64,000 nt of DNA from Pictodentalium vernedei (lineage: Eukaryota > Mollusca > Scaphopoda > Dentaliida > Dentaliidae), in contig CM062296.1 in the NCBI GenBank assembly GCA_031216915.1, positions 66,494,148 to 66,558,147 of the forward strand, read 5' to 3'. Below, in pieces: positions 1 to 9,877 of this stretch. The notes under the pieces are model-generated. The model was given only the letters and a program-made list of their open reading frames with translations. It was not told the origin of the DNA and searched no databases. The stretch's first letter is position 1; every line of letters starts with the position of its first letter. The translations under genes and the position numbers were made by a program.

Positions 1-1436
1 TTACATTCGATAAAAGTGGATTTATACCAGGAGGTCAGGTTTATAAATAATCGTTTTGAATGAGTAAAAGGGGACTGGATGATTATCACAAGTTTAAAGG
101 GCATACACTCTCATCTCGAAATAAGCTAGATTTATCAAATTTTGTGGGCGACGGGTTGAGTTTCTTAATTGGAACAGTCACTGAATCTGATTTAAAGGGG
201 ATGAAAGAACATTTCCGATGGTTGTCATTGAATCAAGCAATGATGCAAATGGACAAAAATAAAGTTTCTGTCTAACTAAATTAATATATCACGCCATACA
301 AGAGTATCGAGAATTTATGGTGAATTTATCGCGAGTAGTATCTCTTTTGCGTGAAAATGTAGATCGTGTATTACAAGAGCATGAAAATCTGTGAACTCTT
401 TTAGAATATTTGATACATTCATTTCATCAGCTTGAAACAGTCATGGATCAAGTTGAATTAATGTTATTCACAACAGAAATGTATATGGATGATCTGCATG
501 AGCAAATGGATGTGCTCGCAGATGAGAAAATATCACCGCGAGTCGTCAGTCCTACTTTGTTAACTTCGGTATTAACAAGTATTGAAGACAGGTTTGATGA
601 TCATACCCAGCTTCCGTTAAAACTTCAAAAGGCGTTATGGCAATACTATCATTTGTTGACAACTATGACAGTTTTTGTTGATAATAAATTGGTTATTCTT
701 ATGAAGATTCCATTGATTAATACAAATTTTTGAATTTTTTAAGGTGCAAGCTTTGCCATCCCCATTTGTTAATATAAGCCAGAAACGTGAAAAACTTCTA
801 ACAAATTATTAGCTATATATAGACTAGAAGCTAATACATTAATTGTGGATAAACAAATGACGCGATATATACCGGAATTAGGTCATGATAAATGTGTAGA
901 TGATCAGAAATTATTCTGTCCTTTAGTGGGAGCAGTTAGAACGATATACACCACCTCTAGTTGCCTCTTAGCCTTGTTTCTTGATATTCTGTTCGAAATA
1001 AACAGAATGTGCAACTGATGTGAAATTGAATATAGACTTACCTTTTGCAACACGTATTGAAGAAAGACTTTGGTATACCACTACTGATGTACCATTGCGA
1101 TTTTCAATCTCATTTTCAATCACGATTTTTTCAATGTAGGTGACCCCGGTAGAACCATTCGAGGTACCGAAATGGGCATATTTTGTAAGATATGTGTTGC
1201 GTATACTGGGAATGTATCTACTTATGCAACGTATTATGGCACAAGGTCATATTAAGTTACGCAACGTAATCTTAAGATTTAAGAATAAACGAAATAGAAA
1301 ACCTGATTTTTCTGCTGATGTATGTGGAATGTCTTGTGTTACATTGAACGCCGAAGAAACTGAAACTCCTATATATACGGCCATGGGACAACATACAAAC
1401 ACTTCAATCCCAACGACACCGCTTTCTGATTAGCTA
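1..1436 (+). pseudogene. Fossil envelope gene, F-type fusion protein-like
   Basis: Plus-strand remnants resemble the envelope fusion (F) proteins shared by baculoviruses, errantivirus-type Gypsy elements and some other animal mobile elements. The support is a helical middle segment at 410-733 with the family-like pattern of a short proline-bearing loop followed by a YYHLL-type segment and an aliphatic stretch. A hydrophobic segment at about 1170-1230 is followed by a basic, Thr-rich tail ending near 1433, which fits a membrane anchor and cytoplasmic tail. The left end runs off the window. It is clearly broken, with several breaks, and looks old. The family call rests on pattern memory, and the parent element (errantivirus-like, Polinton-like or other) cannot be decided here. 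Confidence 0.45.
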
Positions 1437-1649
1437 TTATTGATTATACGACAATTAACTAAAGACAGAACGACAAAAGAGAGTCAGGACAAACCTACAA
1501 CATTCTCGTCTCAACTGTATCTGTCGTGAACTATGATATAAACACTGGAGAAGTGCCTGTGATCTTAATAGCTCGAGAATCAAATTCTCTAACAAATATT
1601 GACTTACAATAATAACAACATAACAACATAACGCTGAACAATGTTATTT

Positions 1650-3330
1650 GTGTTTTCAGTTGTTGTACAATGAGTGGCTCAAGTAGTAGTGAACAGTAGA
1701 TAGTGATGAAACTGAAGTACTTGGAACGGGCCATCATTGTAGGGGTCAAACCGACGAAGAGGAGGGACATCTATGGAGTGACCAGGAAGAAATTTCTCGA
1801 ACTCCCTTTTTGTGCACTCTATATACATTACCTTGGGAATATGCTCCTTATCAATTTATGCACCGTGGAGCGTCTCTGCCTGCAGTTTGTCCAGGAACTG
1901 GTAGAACACCCTCAGTTATAAATAATGTTGTTCAGCCAAATTCCTACGAGCTGAGATATTTCAAAACTTATCGTACTTTAACGTCCGAATGTTCGGATGT
2001 CTGGTCTACGATTTTCAGAATATTTCTGTTTCTGTTGAACTTGAAAGAGATATAGTTTATTGGTACGATTCAGCTTGTCCATATCACATTTTGTGTAAAT
2101 ACCGTCTCGAGTTTTGCTTATTTTAAATTGTCCTGACTTAGTGTGTCCAGAAGTGGGATTTGATATGATGAGACGATATTTTAGCCACATAATAGTATTA
2201 AAGAGATTAAATAGAAACATGTGGTCTATAATGAGACACATTAAAAAAACAACACATGTGGAGGTTCCTTGATTTGAGAGCTCGACGAAGGACTCGTTTC
2301 AGGTCGGATGGAAATCCTTGACATAATCAATTATATGTTGTATATAGAGAAACGTGATCCTGAGTATGATGGTTGTACTTGTAAATATAGGTCGGGGGAC
2401 AATACCCTATATAGACCTTATCAGATTTCATCTAAAAGAGAAAGTTGTAAATACTGAACAATTAATAGATAAGAGGCAGAGCTCTATTACTTCCTGAGAC
2501 CATGTGACGAGGCTTGATGACTAAGTGAATATTTAGTTGAACTGGGGAATATCTAATATTGGGTGATTAAATTATTATTTTCTTGTTGTGTTTTTCATAA
2601 TTTAATAAATATGGCAGATGCAGAACATGATGCTTCAGTTAGAAGTGCACCAGGTCTTTCAAGAGCGATGGGTGAAAATCAACAATATAACCTCCGAGGA
2701 ATAATGGATAGCAATCTCTCTGGTAGTCTGACCAAAACAGAGGTCGAAGGTTCATTAGGTCACGACCTTCGTGCTGCTAGAGAATACTCTGAAGAATTAG
2801 TATTTGGGAGTCGACCTCTTCTGTATGGTGAACCTATTCCCGATCATGTACAGTGGCCAATCGAGCATAAAGATTTCCGAATAGATTTTCCCTTACGAAA
2901 TAAAATGTTCATTTATGAAAAAAATAAGTTTTTGGGATTACATTATAATGAGTGTTACAGTGTTACATTGTTACAGTAGATTTTTCCCCCACTTTCAGAA
3001 CGTCGATAGTACGTCGACGGGAGGAAAATACGTCTTCCCGTCGACGTGCTATCGACGTTCTGCGCCTACAGTTGTACCCAGGAGTCGATAAATGGTGGAG
3101 AAGAAGACATATTCGCCAGACGGGGAACGCGTTAGAGAAGGAAGACAATGAACATTATTATAATCTAGTCATTGAACAATTTCTCTCGGTGATCCTTCCC
3201 TGACTATTCTGTTATTGCCGGCAGATTGTGGATTACAACCGATAGAAATAAGGGTCATGTGCGTTTGGCTTTTTGGCTATATTATTGACGACGAATTCGT
3301 TTCAATTCCTATAGTAAAATAGCAAATAAC
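1650..3330 (+). pseudogene. Unrecognised virus-like or host ORF remnants downstream of the env fossil
   Basis: Several short plus-strand open stretches follow the env fossil in the same orientation (1703-2055, 2563-2979 and about 3060-3200). They have ordinary amino-acid composition, with Trp/Tyr/Pro-rich segments, but none matches a family I know. Position and strand suggest they belonged to the same element as the env remnant, but this is only inference. The longest piece (2563-2979) begins with an acidic, Ser-rich head. A perfect hairpin (2996-3062) lies inside the region. It is broken and no function is assigned. Confidence 0.3.
2996..3062. repeat. Short perfect-armed hairpin
   Basis: An inverted repeat with arms of about 28 bp around a ~10-nt loop. 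The left arm starts CAGAACGTCGATAG and the right arm ends CTATCGACGTTCTG. One or two arm mismatches are visible. The arms are far more GC-rich than the flanks, which suggests an inserted foldback sequence. Confidence 0.75.
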
Positions 3331-3460
3331 ATAATAGTGAATCAAAAGGTAGGGGATCCGGCAGGTTTTTTATAAGAACTCACCGGAGACCCTACATAAG
3401 ACAACCCCAAAACTAGTACGTGTGTGGCTTGATTGTCAAGGAAGGTATTAGAAGCACATA

Positions 3461-3769
3461 CAGTTACAACTAGAAATCCTGTCAAGAAATGCGCACAAAT
3501 AGCACGTCGATCTGCGCGTTAATCTACGCGTTATGACCATAGTAAGGCTATCAAATTATGTACATATCGCCTGTGCACAAGCAATGTTTCAGCCAATGGA
3601 CCTCCGGATAACCCGGAGGTCCATTGGCCGAAACATTGCCTGTGTTTGCTATGAGTAACCAGGAGAACCTGCTTTGGATGCCTTTTGATATGGCAATTGC
3701 GCGCAATTCCTACGCGCAATTAAGCCTAGATAAGCGCACATTTCGAGACAGGACTTCTAGTTATAACTG
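3461..3769 (+). mobile_element. Tc1/mariner-type MITE with hairpin core (family B, copy 1)
   Basis: The ends are inverted repeats related to CAGTTAAAACTAGAAGTCCT, preceded by TA. The middle (about 3578-3642) is a palindrome built on CCAATGGACCTCCGG and its complement. Four further copies in the window (27201, 47497, 48764, 49765) share ends, subterminal AATTGCGCGC-type sequence and core. There is no coding capacity. The CAGT start and TA target fit the Tc1/mariner superfamily. This copy is the most diverged at its ends. Confidence 0.8.
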
Positions 3770-3925
3770 TTTACGCACGGAAGAGGTGAAAGGACAGTTG
3801 AGAACGATGCACCTGTAAGTTACTAGTAGTATACATAGTTGATAATATTGTAGTATCATTTTATAGTTTCTTTTTTAGTGAACTTTACATTTTAGTAGTC
3901 GTAGTAAATTGTTATTTGAAGCAAT

Positions 3926-4243
3926 TTGATATATGGGATAATTGAAATAAGTTGTAATATGGCATCGGTACGGATACCGGAATTCCAAAATTTTCATGAG
4001 GAACAGTATTTTTCTCAACGGACATTTGTACCAAATAAAACGATTAATATAACCAAATCTCTATTTAAGAAAAGGACGCAACATCGATTAATTCGGTATT
4101 GGGAAGTGATATACTTCGAGAAGGTCATTATGGACCCTTTAGTATGGATGTATGAAGTATATCTCAGGAATTTAGTTACTAATGATAATAAATATATTTT
4201 TCCCCACTTGTACTATACAGGATCCGAAAGGTCCGCCGCCTAG
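3926..4243 (+). CDS. Hypothetical ORF, 105 aa
   Basis: An open frame with no recognisable domain, rich in Tyr, Phe, Arg and Ile. It lies just after the family B MITE and just before the ORF at 4291-4737 on the same strand. The C-terminal third has an extended YEVYLRNL-type pattern. It could be a remnant of the same locus as the zinc-finger-like ORF downstream. Whether it was ever translated cannot be judged from the sequence. Confidence 0.25.
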   Translation: MIYGIIEISCNMASVRIPEFQNFHEEQYFSQRTFVPNKTINITKSLFKKRTQHRLIRYWEVIYFEKVIMDPLVWMYEVYLRNLVTNDNKYIFPHLYYTGSERSAA

Positions 4244-4965
4244 CTACCGATTCCGAGAGTATATGGGCTGTCGGTAAAACTTGCCAAGAAGTGGCTACCG
4301 TTTTTCCATTCCGGGTGGTAGGATACTGGAATGACCAGTACTGGCATGGCCGGTATTATTCCGACGGGAGCTCCCATATCCGGCCATTCCGCAGTATCGA
4401 ACTGAACGAGTCGATCGAATTTACTATGCTCCAAATAGAATTCGTGGAACTGAGTTCCGACCACTGGAATGTCAAAGGTACATTTGAGTGGAAAAGCGCT
4501 CAGTCCCCATATATTCTGTTGAAGACAGTTCTCGAGGACCACAAAATTCGTGTCTCCACCATACGTTATGAACAATGGACTGGTGATACTGCCGAACGTT
4601 GTTGCATTTGTTTCAATGACATTGAAGAAGAAGGGTTTATTGCCTTTGAGTGCCCTCGGTGTAAAAAGAAAGTCCACCTCGTCTGCAGTCAGACTTGGGA
4701 CGAACATGGAACCAACCACCAAAAGCATGTCCTGTGAGCCATATGGTGGTGAAATAGGGGGGGGGGGGTTAAAACCCCACGAGTTCGATTCTGTACTCCT
4801 TGTAGGTGTATTCGTTGTCGAAAGTTCCTCTTGTACCGTTGCTGATCTTGTACTTGTTGGATATACTTTACAAAGTGGAAAAGGGTCTTTTTTAGAATTA
4901 TTTTTGAAGAGGGAGATGAAACAATATTGGGGAAAAATTGTTTTTTCGTCGTCATCCATTTCCAA
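4240..4965 (-). CDS. Overlapping antisense ORF, 241 aa, uncertain
   Basis: A 726-nt minus-strand frame fully overlapping the zinc-finger-like ORF. It is Pro/Phe-rich with a PPPPISPP segment encoded by the G-run at 4757-4768. No family is recognised. It is the longest frame in the first 18 kb, which is why it is kept, but the convincing motif lies on the other strand. It is probably a shadow frame. Confidence 0.15.
   Translation of the reverse strand: MEMDDDEKTIFPQYCFISLFKNNSKKDPFPLCKVYPTSTRSATVQEELSTTNTPTRSTESNSWGFNPPPPISPPYGSQDMLLVVGSMFVPSLTADEVDFLFTPRALKGNKPFFFNVIETNATTFGSITSPLFITYGGDTNFVVLENCLQQNIWGLSAFPLKCTFDIPVVGTQFHEFYLEHSKFDRLVQFDTAEWPDMGAPVGIIPAMPVLVIPVSYHPEWKNGSHFLASFTDSPYTLGIGS
4291..4737 (+). 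CDS. ORF with PHD/RING-like Cys-His pattern
   Basis: A 148-codon frame. Near residues 107-135 it has CxxC, then about 14 residues, CxxC, four residues, H, two residues, C, and then a Trp. That spacing matches the first six ligands of PHD or RING-type zinc fingers (C-x2-C-x14-C-x2-C-x4-H-x2-C). A final Cys pair is not obvious before the stop, so the finger is partial or atypical. The N-terminal 100 residues are Trp/Tyr-rich and unrecognised. Base composition is higher in GC than the flanks and codon use looks coding-like. A longer frame on the opposite strand (4240-4965) overlaps it, so strand choice rests on the Cys/His pattern. It may be part of the virus-like locus to the left or a separate gene remnant. 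Confidence 0.4.
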   Translation: MATVFPFRVVGYWNDQYWHGRYYSDGSSHIRPFRSIELNESIEFTMLQIEFVELSSDHWNVKGTFEWKSAQSPYILLKTVLEDHKIRVSTIRYEQWTGDTAERCCICFNDIEEEGFIAFECPRCKKKVHLVCSQTWDEHGTNHQKHVL

Positions 4966-6111
4966 AAATGTTAATATAGTGTTATTCGATTCGATTAACC
5001 CTGTGTTTTATTCGCAAATCGTCTCTCTTACTGTGATCAACTCCCTCTGGGTTTTGACCCTCAATGGGGGTAAAATGTTGCAAAGTTAGCCCACAGTAGT
5101 TAATCACGGCTCGATAGAAGAGCTACAGCTCTTCTACGATTAGCAGAACTTGTAGGGTCATACAAGAATGAAGAGATAATTTCTGTTCGGTAAACTGGAC
5201 TCATAATTGTATTAACGCTAATTCCGTAACACAATGAGTTATCATTAAATGCAAATCAGAGTACAGACGTACTTTGAGTTCCCACATGGGAGTGGACGGC
5301 AGGTGTTTTGTTGACAATACCAGGCATAACATTGGAGACCAGTATTGTCAACTAACAATAATATTGCAGGGTTTGTTGGTGGAAAATATAATAAATTCTG
5401 CAGTATTTTCTCGGATGTTATTGTTCGAACTATCACCAAATCATAACATGCAGCTGGTGGAACATCACCAGATATCAGGTGATGCCGCGTTGCGGAATTC
5501 TGCATTCCACCAGGAAATTTTGCCGGTTAACCGGCACCCAGCAGAAAACTGTTTTTGTAGTAAAAATTCCATGGACTGCATGCAGGCAGACCGGTTGTCT
5601 GTATTGCAGTACAAGAGTCCAAAAATGGCGACTGTCACGTCAGGGGACTTTCCCGAAATTTTCCGCTGACTGGTATTTGTGTGATTAGGTATTGCATCAG
5701 AAAATTGGCCCGCCTCAAATGGGCATCAGAAAACATTTGCACGAAGATATTCTCGAAAGATCATTTTATGTTGCTTGGCCTTTCAGAAGATCATCACAGC
5801 CAACGATTTCCGGTAGTTTCGAAGCCCTTACAGTCTCGGGCTGGAAGGGACATACAACAAGGTCGTCTACGAAGTGTATTTGTAATGATGACAAATTATG
5901 TAGAAGTAATCAACTGGTGTACAAACCTGTGTCGAACCGTAACAAAAAACAACCATAATCCACATTTGATCTCAAAGGTAATCTAAATAGATGGAGAGAC
6001 ATTTTTTTGGGAGTACGTAATGATAAAAAGTCAACTACTCTTAGAAAAAGTTAAAACCAATTCAATGTTAAATCCTTAGTTGTTAATATTCAACTAAGGA
6101 AGTTCACTTCT
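4966..6111. other. No recognised gene
   Basis: Short frames at 5274-5669 and 5681-5986 have no recognisable domain. A 10-bp-arm hairpin lies at about 5115-5136 (TAGAAGAGCT and complement) and a 10-bp-arm dyad (TTGACAATAC) spans about 5310-5350. No RNA gene was seen. Confidence 0.6.
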
Positions 6112-6363
6112 TTAACCCTTTACCCAACGTAATGGCCAAAACCGGCCAGCGCTATTCTCAAAAATCGTCAATTAATTTTCATTATTTTTTTCATTTTTTG
6201 TCTCAAAAACATAAGTTATGACCCCTCATTGGAACGAGCTCGTTGAGCTCGTTCCAATGAGGGGTCATAACCTATGTTTTTGAGACAAAAAATGAAAAAA
6301 ATTAGTTATTCGAGAATTTTTTTTGCAAGTGTCGTCTGCTTTTCATGTTAGGTAAAGGGTTAA
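6112..6363 (+). mobile_element. piggyBac-like MITE with hairpin core (family A, copy 1)
   Basis: Flanked by TTAA on both sides (6112-6115 and 6360-6363), with ends CCCTTTACC and GGTAAAGGG. The centre (about 6185-6300) is a nearly perfect palindrome around GAACGAGCTCGTTGAGCTCG, with arms containing GACCCCTCATTGGAA and GTCTCAAAAACATA. The segments between ends and core are not palindromic and define an orientation. TTAA targets and CCC-start ends fit the piggyBac superfamily. No ORF is present. Confidence 0.85.
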
Positions 6364-8734
6364 CAACTTTTATAGTATTCTTTTCCACTTTTGATTCCGA
6401 ATCGAGGATGATGATTCCGGAGCTTACGGAGATGACAACAATTTATTTTACTCCCTGAAACCATATTTTGAGGCTGTTTTTTTTTATTTTCGTCTGGAAC
6501 ACAATCAACCAATCAAAACAGATCAAAAAGTCATCAGCATATAAGGAAGAGTAAACAATGTTGTTAAGTGCTTCGATGATTTCATTGATCTTTACTGGGA
6601 AAAATGAAACATATAAATACATTTCGTAGAAAGCACAAATCTTGTCCTTGTGAATCGGATAACAAACCTTGAGATACGCGATCCATTATAACAGTTCCTA
6701 TAAAAAAATAGTTTTCGGACCCATGTTGAGATAGACTTTCAAAACAACGTACTTCACCGTTGTTCTGTTTCTCTCACCGAAACAAAGTAATTGGCGATAG
6801 CATGTTCCCCCTCTTGCAAATGCATTCCTACTATGAAAATACGTGACACGTAATGGTGCACACCCAATATTGTTAATTTCGGTAAATATTGCAGACCCCA
6901 AGCATGATTTTTCAGGAAAGAGATGGTATATATCGCAGAAATAGTAGCGGTTGTGTGAAATATAACAATTTGCCAAAACGTGTTGTACAGTGACATGCAA
7001 TAAACACAGAACCACACATGTATGTTCATATGTTACTGTGGGGACAAATATGGCAATCGAGAAATTTTGAAAGATTGCGGAAAGATAAAACTTCCGACAA
7101 GCTATAGTAAAACAAACCTTCATTTTTTAAACTGACAAAAGATGATAATTCAATGGCAAATAGGTTCGTTAGGGTTTAACAACACTTTCAAAAACCAAGG
7201 CTATATTATAAGCGGGATTGTACGTCAATTTCAATAACTAAGGTTATTATATCACGTTGTTAGTTCTCAAGATCCTTCCCATCCTTCAATACCTAGACGA
7301 ACAAAATAGTCGTACGTGGAGTCACTCGTTCCGGCAATTACTCTATCGCTCATTTGTTCGATGGGATTCTGGTCGTTCGAGCAATCTGAGATGGTTAGCA
7401 AGCCTGTACCAGTGCCAGTAATGGTACAAGGCCGCAAGAGTGGAAGAAGACTGCGGGATTTGGTGACTACTGTAAAAGCTAATCATAGGACAGACGATGG
7501 CAATATTGGGAAAATCAGTAATAGTGGTGTTCGAGATATGAAGATCATGGAGAGGTCTAGAACTGGGCAGATGCTAGGAGCTAAATTATTATCAGGTATA
7601 TATAGTACTACATCATCATGTCATAGGTATCCTCCTATATCCCGATGAGCATTAAGAGCCGTAAAAGAAATCGCTCTTTCGATACTCATCTGCTCAATGG
7701 GATTTCAGTCGTTCGAGTAGAGACTTTTTCAGTAACTGCTCAAAAGCTTATTTGCTCGATAAGATTCGAGTCGTTCGAATAATACCTAACCCTGCTTGAT
7801 TGTATTTTGGGTTTGAGAATCATAGAGGACTTCGTTATGCACAGGAAAGGCAAAAACAGAGACGGCCAAGACAAAATAGTCTGCTGGGATAGGCAGAAAT
7901 GGGACCAGTAAAAGGCAAAACAGGCCACGAAATAGGATAAACCACAGAAAATATCGGGATAGATAAAATACTGAGACTATGGTGCACACCCGAAACAATA
8001 AAGTTAATCTTATACAAAGGAATGTGTCTATTGTTGGACAAAAATAAGAATTCTAGGGGACAACAGATAGAAACCGAATATTTAGTGGGAAATCCACACT
8101 AGTAAAAGAACTGTTTGATTCATTTGGGTAATTTTACAAAGTATTCGAACAAATACAATTACTCATACCAGGAAACGCACCTTAAAGCACTGTATGCCAC
8201 TCTTTTAAGTCCAGTATTGAGGAATCGGTGCTAAATAAAGAGGTTTTGAAGGTTTAGAGAGATTGGCTGGATGTTTGTGGTAATTCGATGTACTCTAGTT
8301 CACTTCAATTTATCCACATGAGACCTCTCACCATTCATTTAGCACAACGTGCTACTATTATAAACCCTAGATGGGGGTTTTCTAAGTCCGTCTCGGTAGT
8401 TTTGGATTATTAAGAGGGATTGTCGGGTTGTTTGCTGCAATTAAAATTACTCCTATGCAATCGAACACACCCTCCGAACACACCCCTTTCCTACTAGAAG
8501 GTAGGTTTTGGGTCACATAGCAAACATGTGATACCATAGAAACCAAGATGGCAGCCTCGGATATACAAAATGAACGACGTACACTCGTCTCACCTCAACA
8601 AAACGCGCTGCGCATGCACACTAGGACCACGTATCACTATGGGGATGTTGTCACAAGATGGCGCTCACGCACGCTACCATGACAACCAAAGATGAAGTAA
8701 CTGGGCCAAGTGCCTATGACGTCACATGAGATCC
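6364..8734. other. No recognised gene
   Basis: Frames at 6698-7123 (minus) and 7316-7648 (plus) show no known domain and no splice-supported structure. A ~36-bp motif containing GTCGTTCGAG recurs three times (about 7349-7384, 7687-7722, 7748-7783). The rest is AT-rich unique-looking sequence. Confidence 0.55.
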
Positions 8735-8930
8735 GGCCATTGTGGGTCGATCGGGTACATGATCTACTACTAACATCAAGCCGAGAGATACACGGTTCGA
8801 TCCCCAGCAGGGGTAGCTGCATTGTGTCATTGGGCAAGGCACTTAAGCACGATTGCTCAAGTGGCGGAACGGTGGCGCAGCCATGGGGGCGTTCAGGGGG
8901 CACCCCCCCCCCCCACACACACACACACAA
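8735..8930 (+). mobile_element. tRNA-derived SINE fragment
   Basis: A B-box-like GGTTCGATCCC sits at about 8793, about 50 bp after an A-box-like GTGGGTCGATCGGG. It is followed by a core-like segment, TGTCATTGGGCAAGGCACTTA. The same core appears in the 5S-derived SINE at 30266-30684 and in the minus-strand SINE at 55205-55384. The right end dissolves into C(n) and (AC)n at 8901-8930, so the normal 3' tail is not visible. Confidence 0.7.
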
Positions 8931-8999
8931 CAAAAATAATTCCGATAGGGTCACCGATCCAATGTCGAGTTGTGACAGTACAAAAGTGGGTTTAATCAT

Positions 9000-9835
9000 T
9001 ATCATCTTATCATCCAGAAACTAATTGTTTACAATTTACTATGTGAAGGTCACTGTGACCTTGACCTTTGACCTACTGATTCCAAAATAAATAGGACTCT
9101 TTCTTGCAATAATGCCAGCCTACCTATGAAGTTTCATGAACGTGGGTGGAACCATTGTCAAATTATCATCTGGAAACCAATTGTTTACGATTTATTATGT
9201 TCAAGGTCACTTTGACCTTGACTTTTGACCTAGCGAGTCCAAGATAAATAGGTGTCTTCCACTCACCTAGGCCAACCTACCTATGAAGTTTCATGAATGC
9301 GGCTTCAACCGTAGTCAAGTTAGCATCCGGAAACCAATTGTTTACAATTTACTATGTTGAAGGTCACTGTGACCTTGACCTTTTACCTAGCAAGTCCAAA
9401 ATAAATAGGGCTCTTCATCTCACTGATGCCACCATACCTGTGAAGAGTTATGAACGTGGGTCGAACCATTATCAAGTTATCATCCGGAAACCAATTGTTT
9501 TGATTTACTATGTTCAGGGTCACTGTGGCCTTGACCTTTGACCTAGTGAGTCCAAAATAATAGGGTTTTTCCTCTCATGAACGCCAACCATTACCTACGT
9601 ATGAAGTTTCATGAATGTGAGTTTAACTATAGACAAGTTATCATCCGGAAACCAATTGTTTACAATTTACGATGTTCATGGTCACTGTGACCTTTGGCCA
9701 AGCAAGTCCAAAATAAATAGGGTTCTTCCACTCACCGATGCCAACATACCTATGGAGTTTCATGACATGGGTCGAACCATTATCAAGTTATCATCCGGAA
9801 ACCAACTGTTTACACCCGTCCGCCATTCACCAAAC
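9000..9835. repeat. 157-bp minisatellite, about 5.3 units
   Basis: AGGTCA-anchored units begin at 9047, 9204, 9361, 9517 and 9679, giving spacings of 157, 157, 156 and 162. Each unit has GTCACTGTGACCTTGACC, then a segment ending CATCCGGAAACCAATTGTTT. Units 1-3 contain the inverted repeat AGGTCAnnnTGACCT; units 4 and 5 have one or two changes. Open frames across it are by-products of the repeat. I recognise this as a dispersed repeat type of marine molluscs from memory, not from a search. Confidence 0.85.
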
Positions 9836-9877
9836 TATGAGTCGAGCTTTGACTTCGTCACAACTAAACTTGACTAA

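Noticed and set aside
5290-5660. Cluster of short dyads (e.g. CCGGTTAACCGG, CACCAGATATCAGGTG) as a regulatory region
   Set aside because: Individually short and of unrelated sequence; such dyads are expected by chance at this density in a region with mild composition bias.
6698-7123. 141-codon minus-strand ORF
   Set aside because: No recognisable domain, no flanking splice signals, and composition like its AT-rich surroundings.
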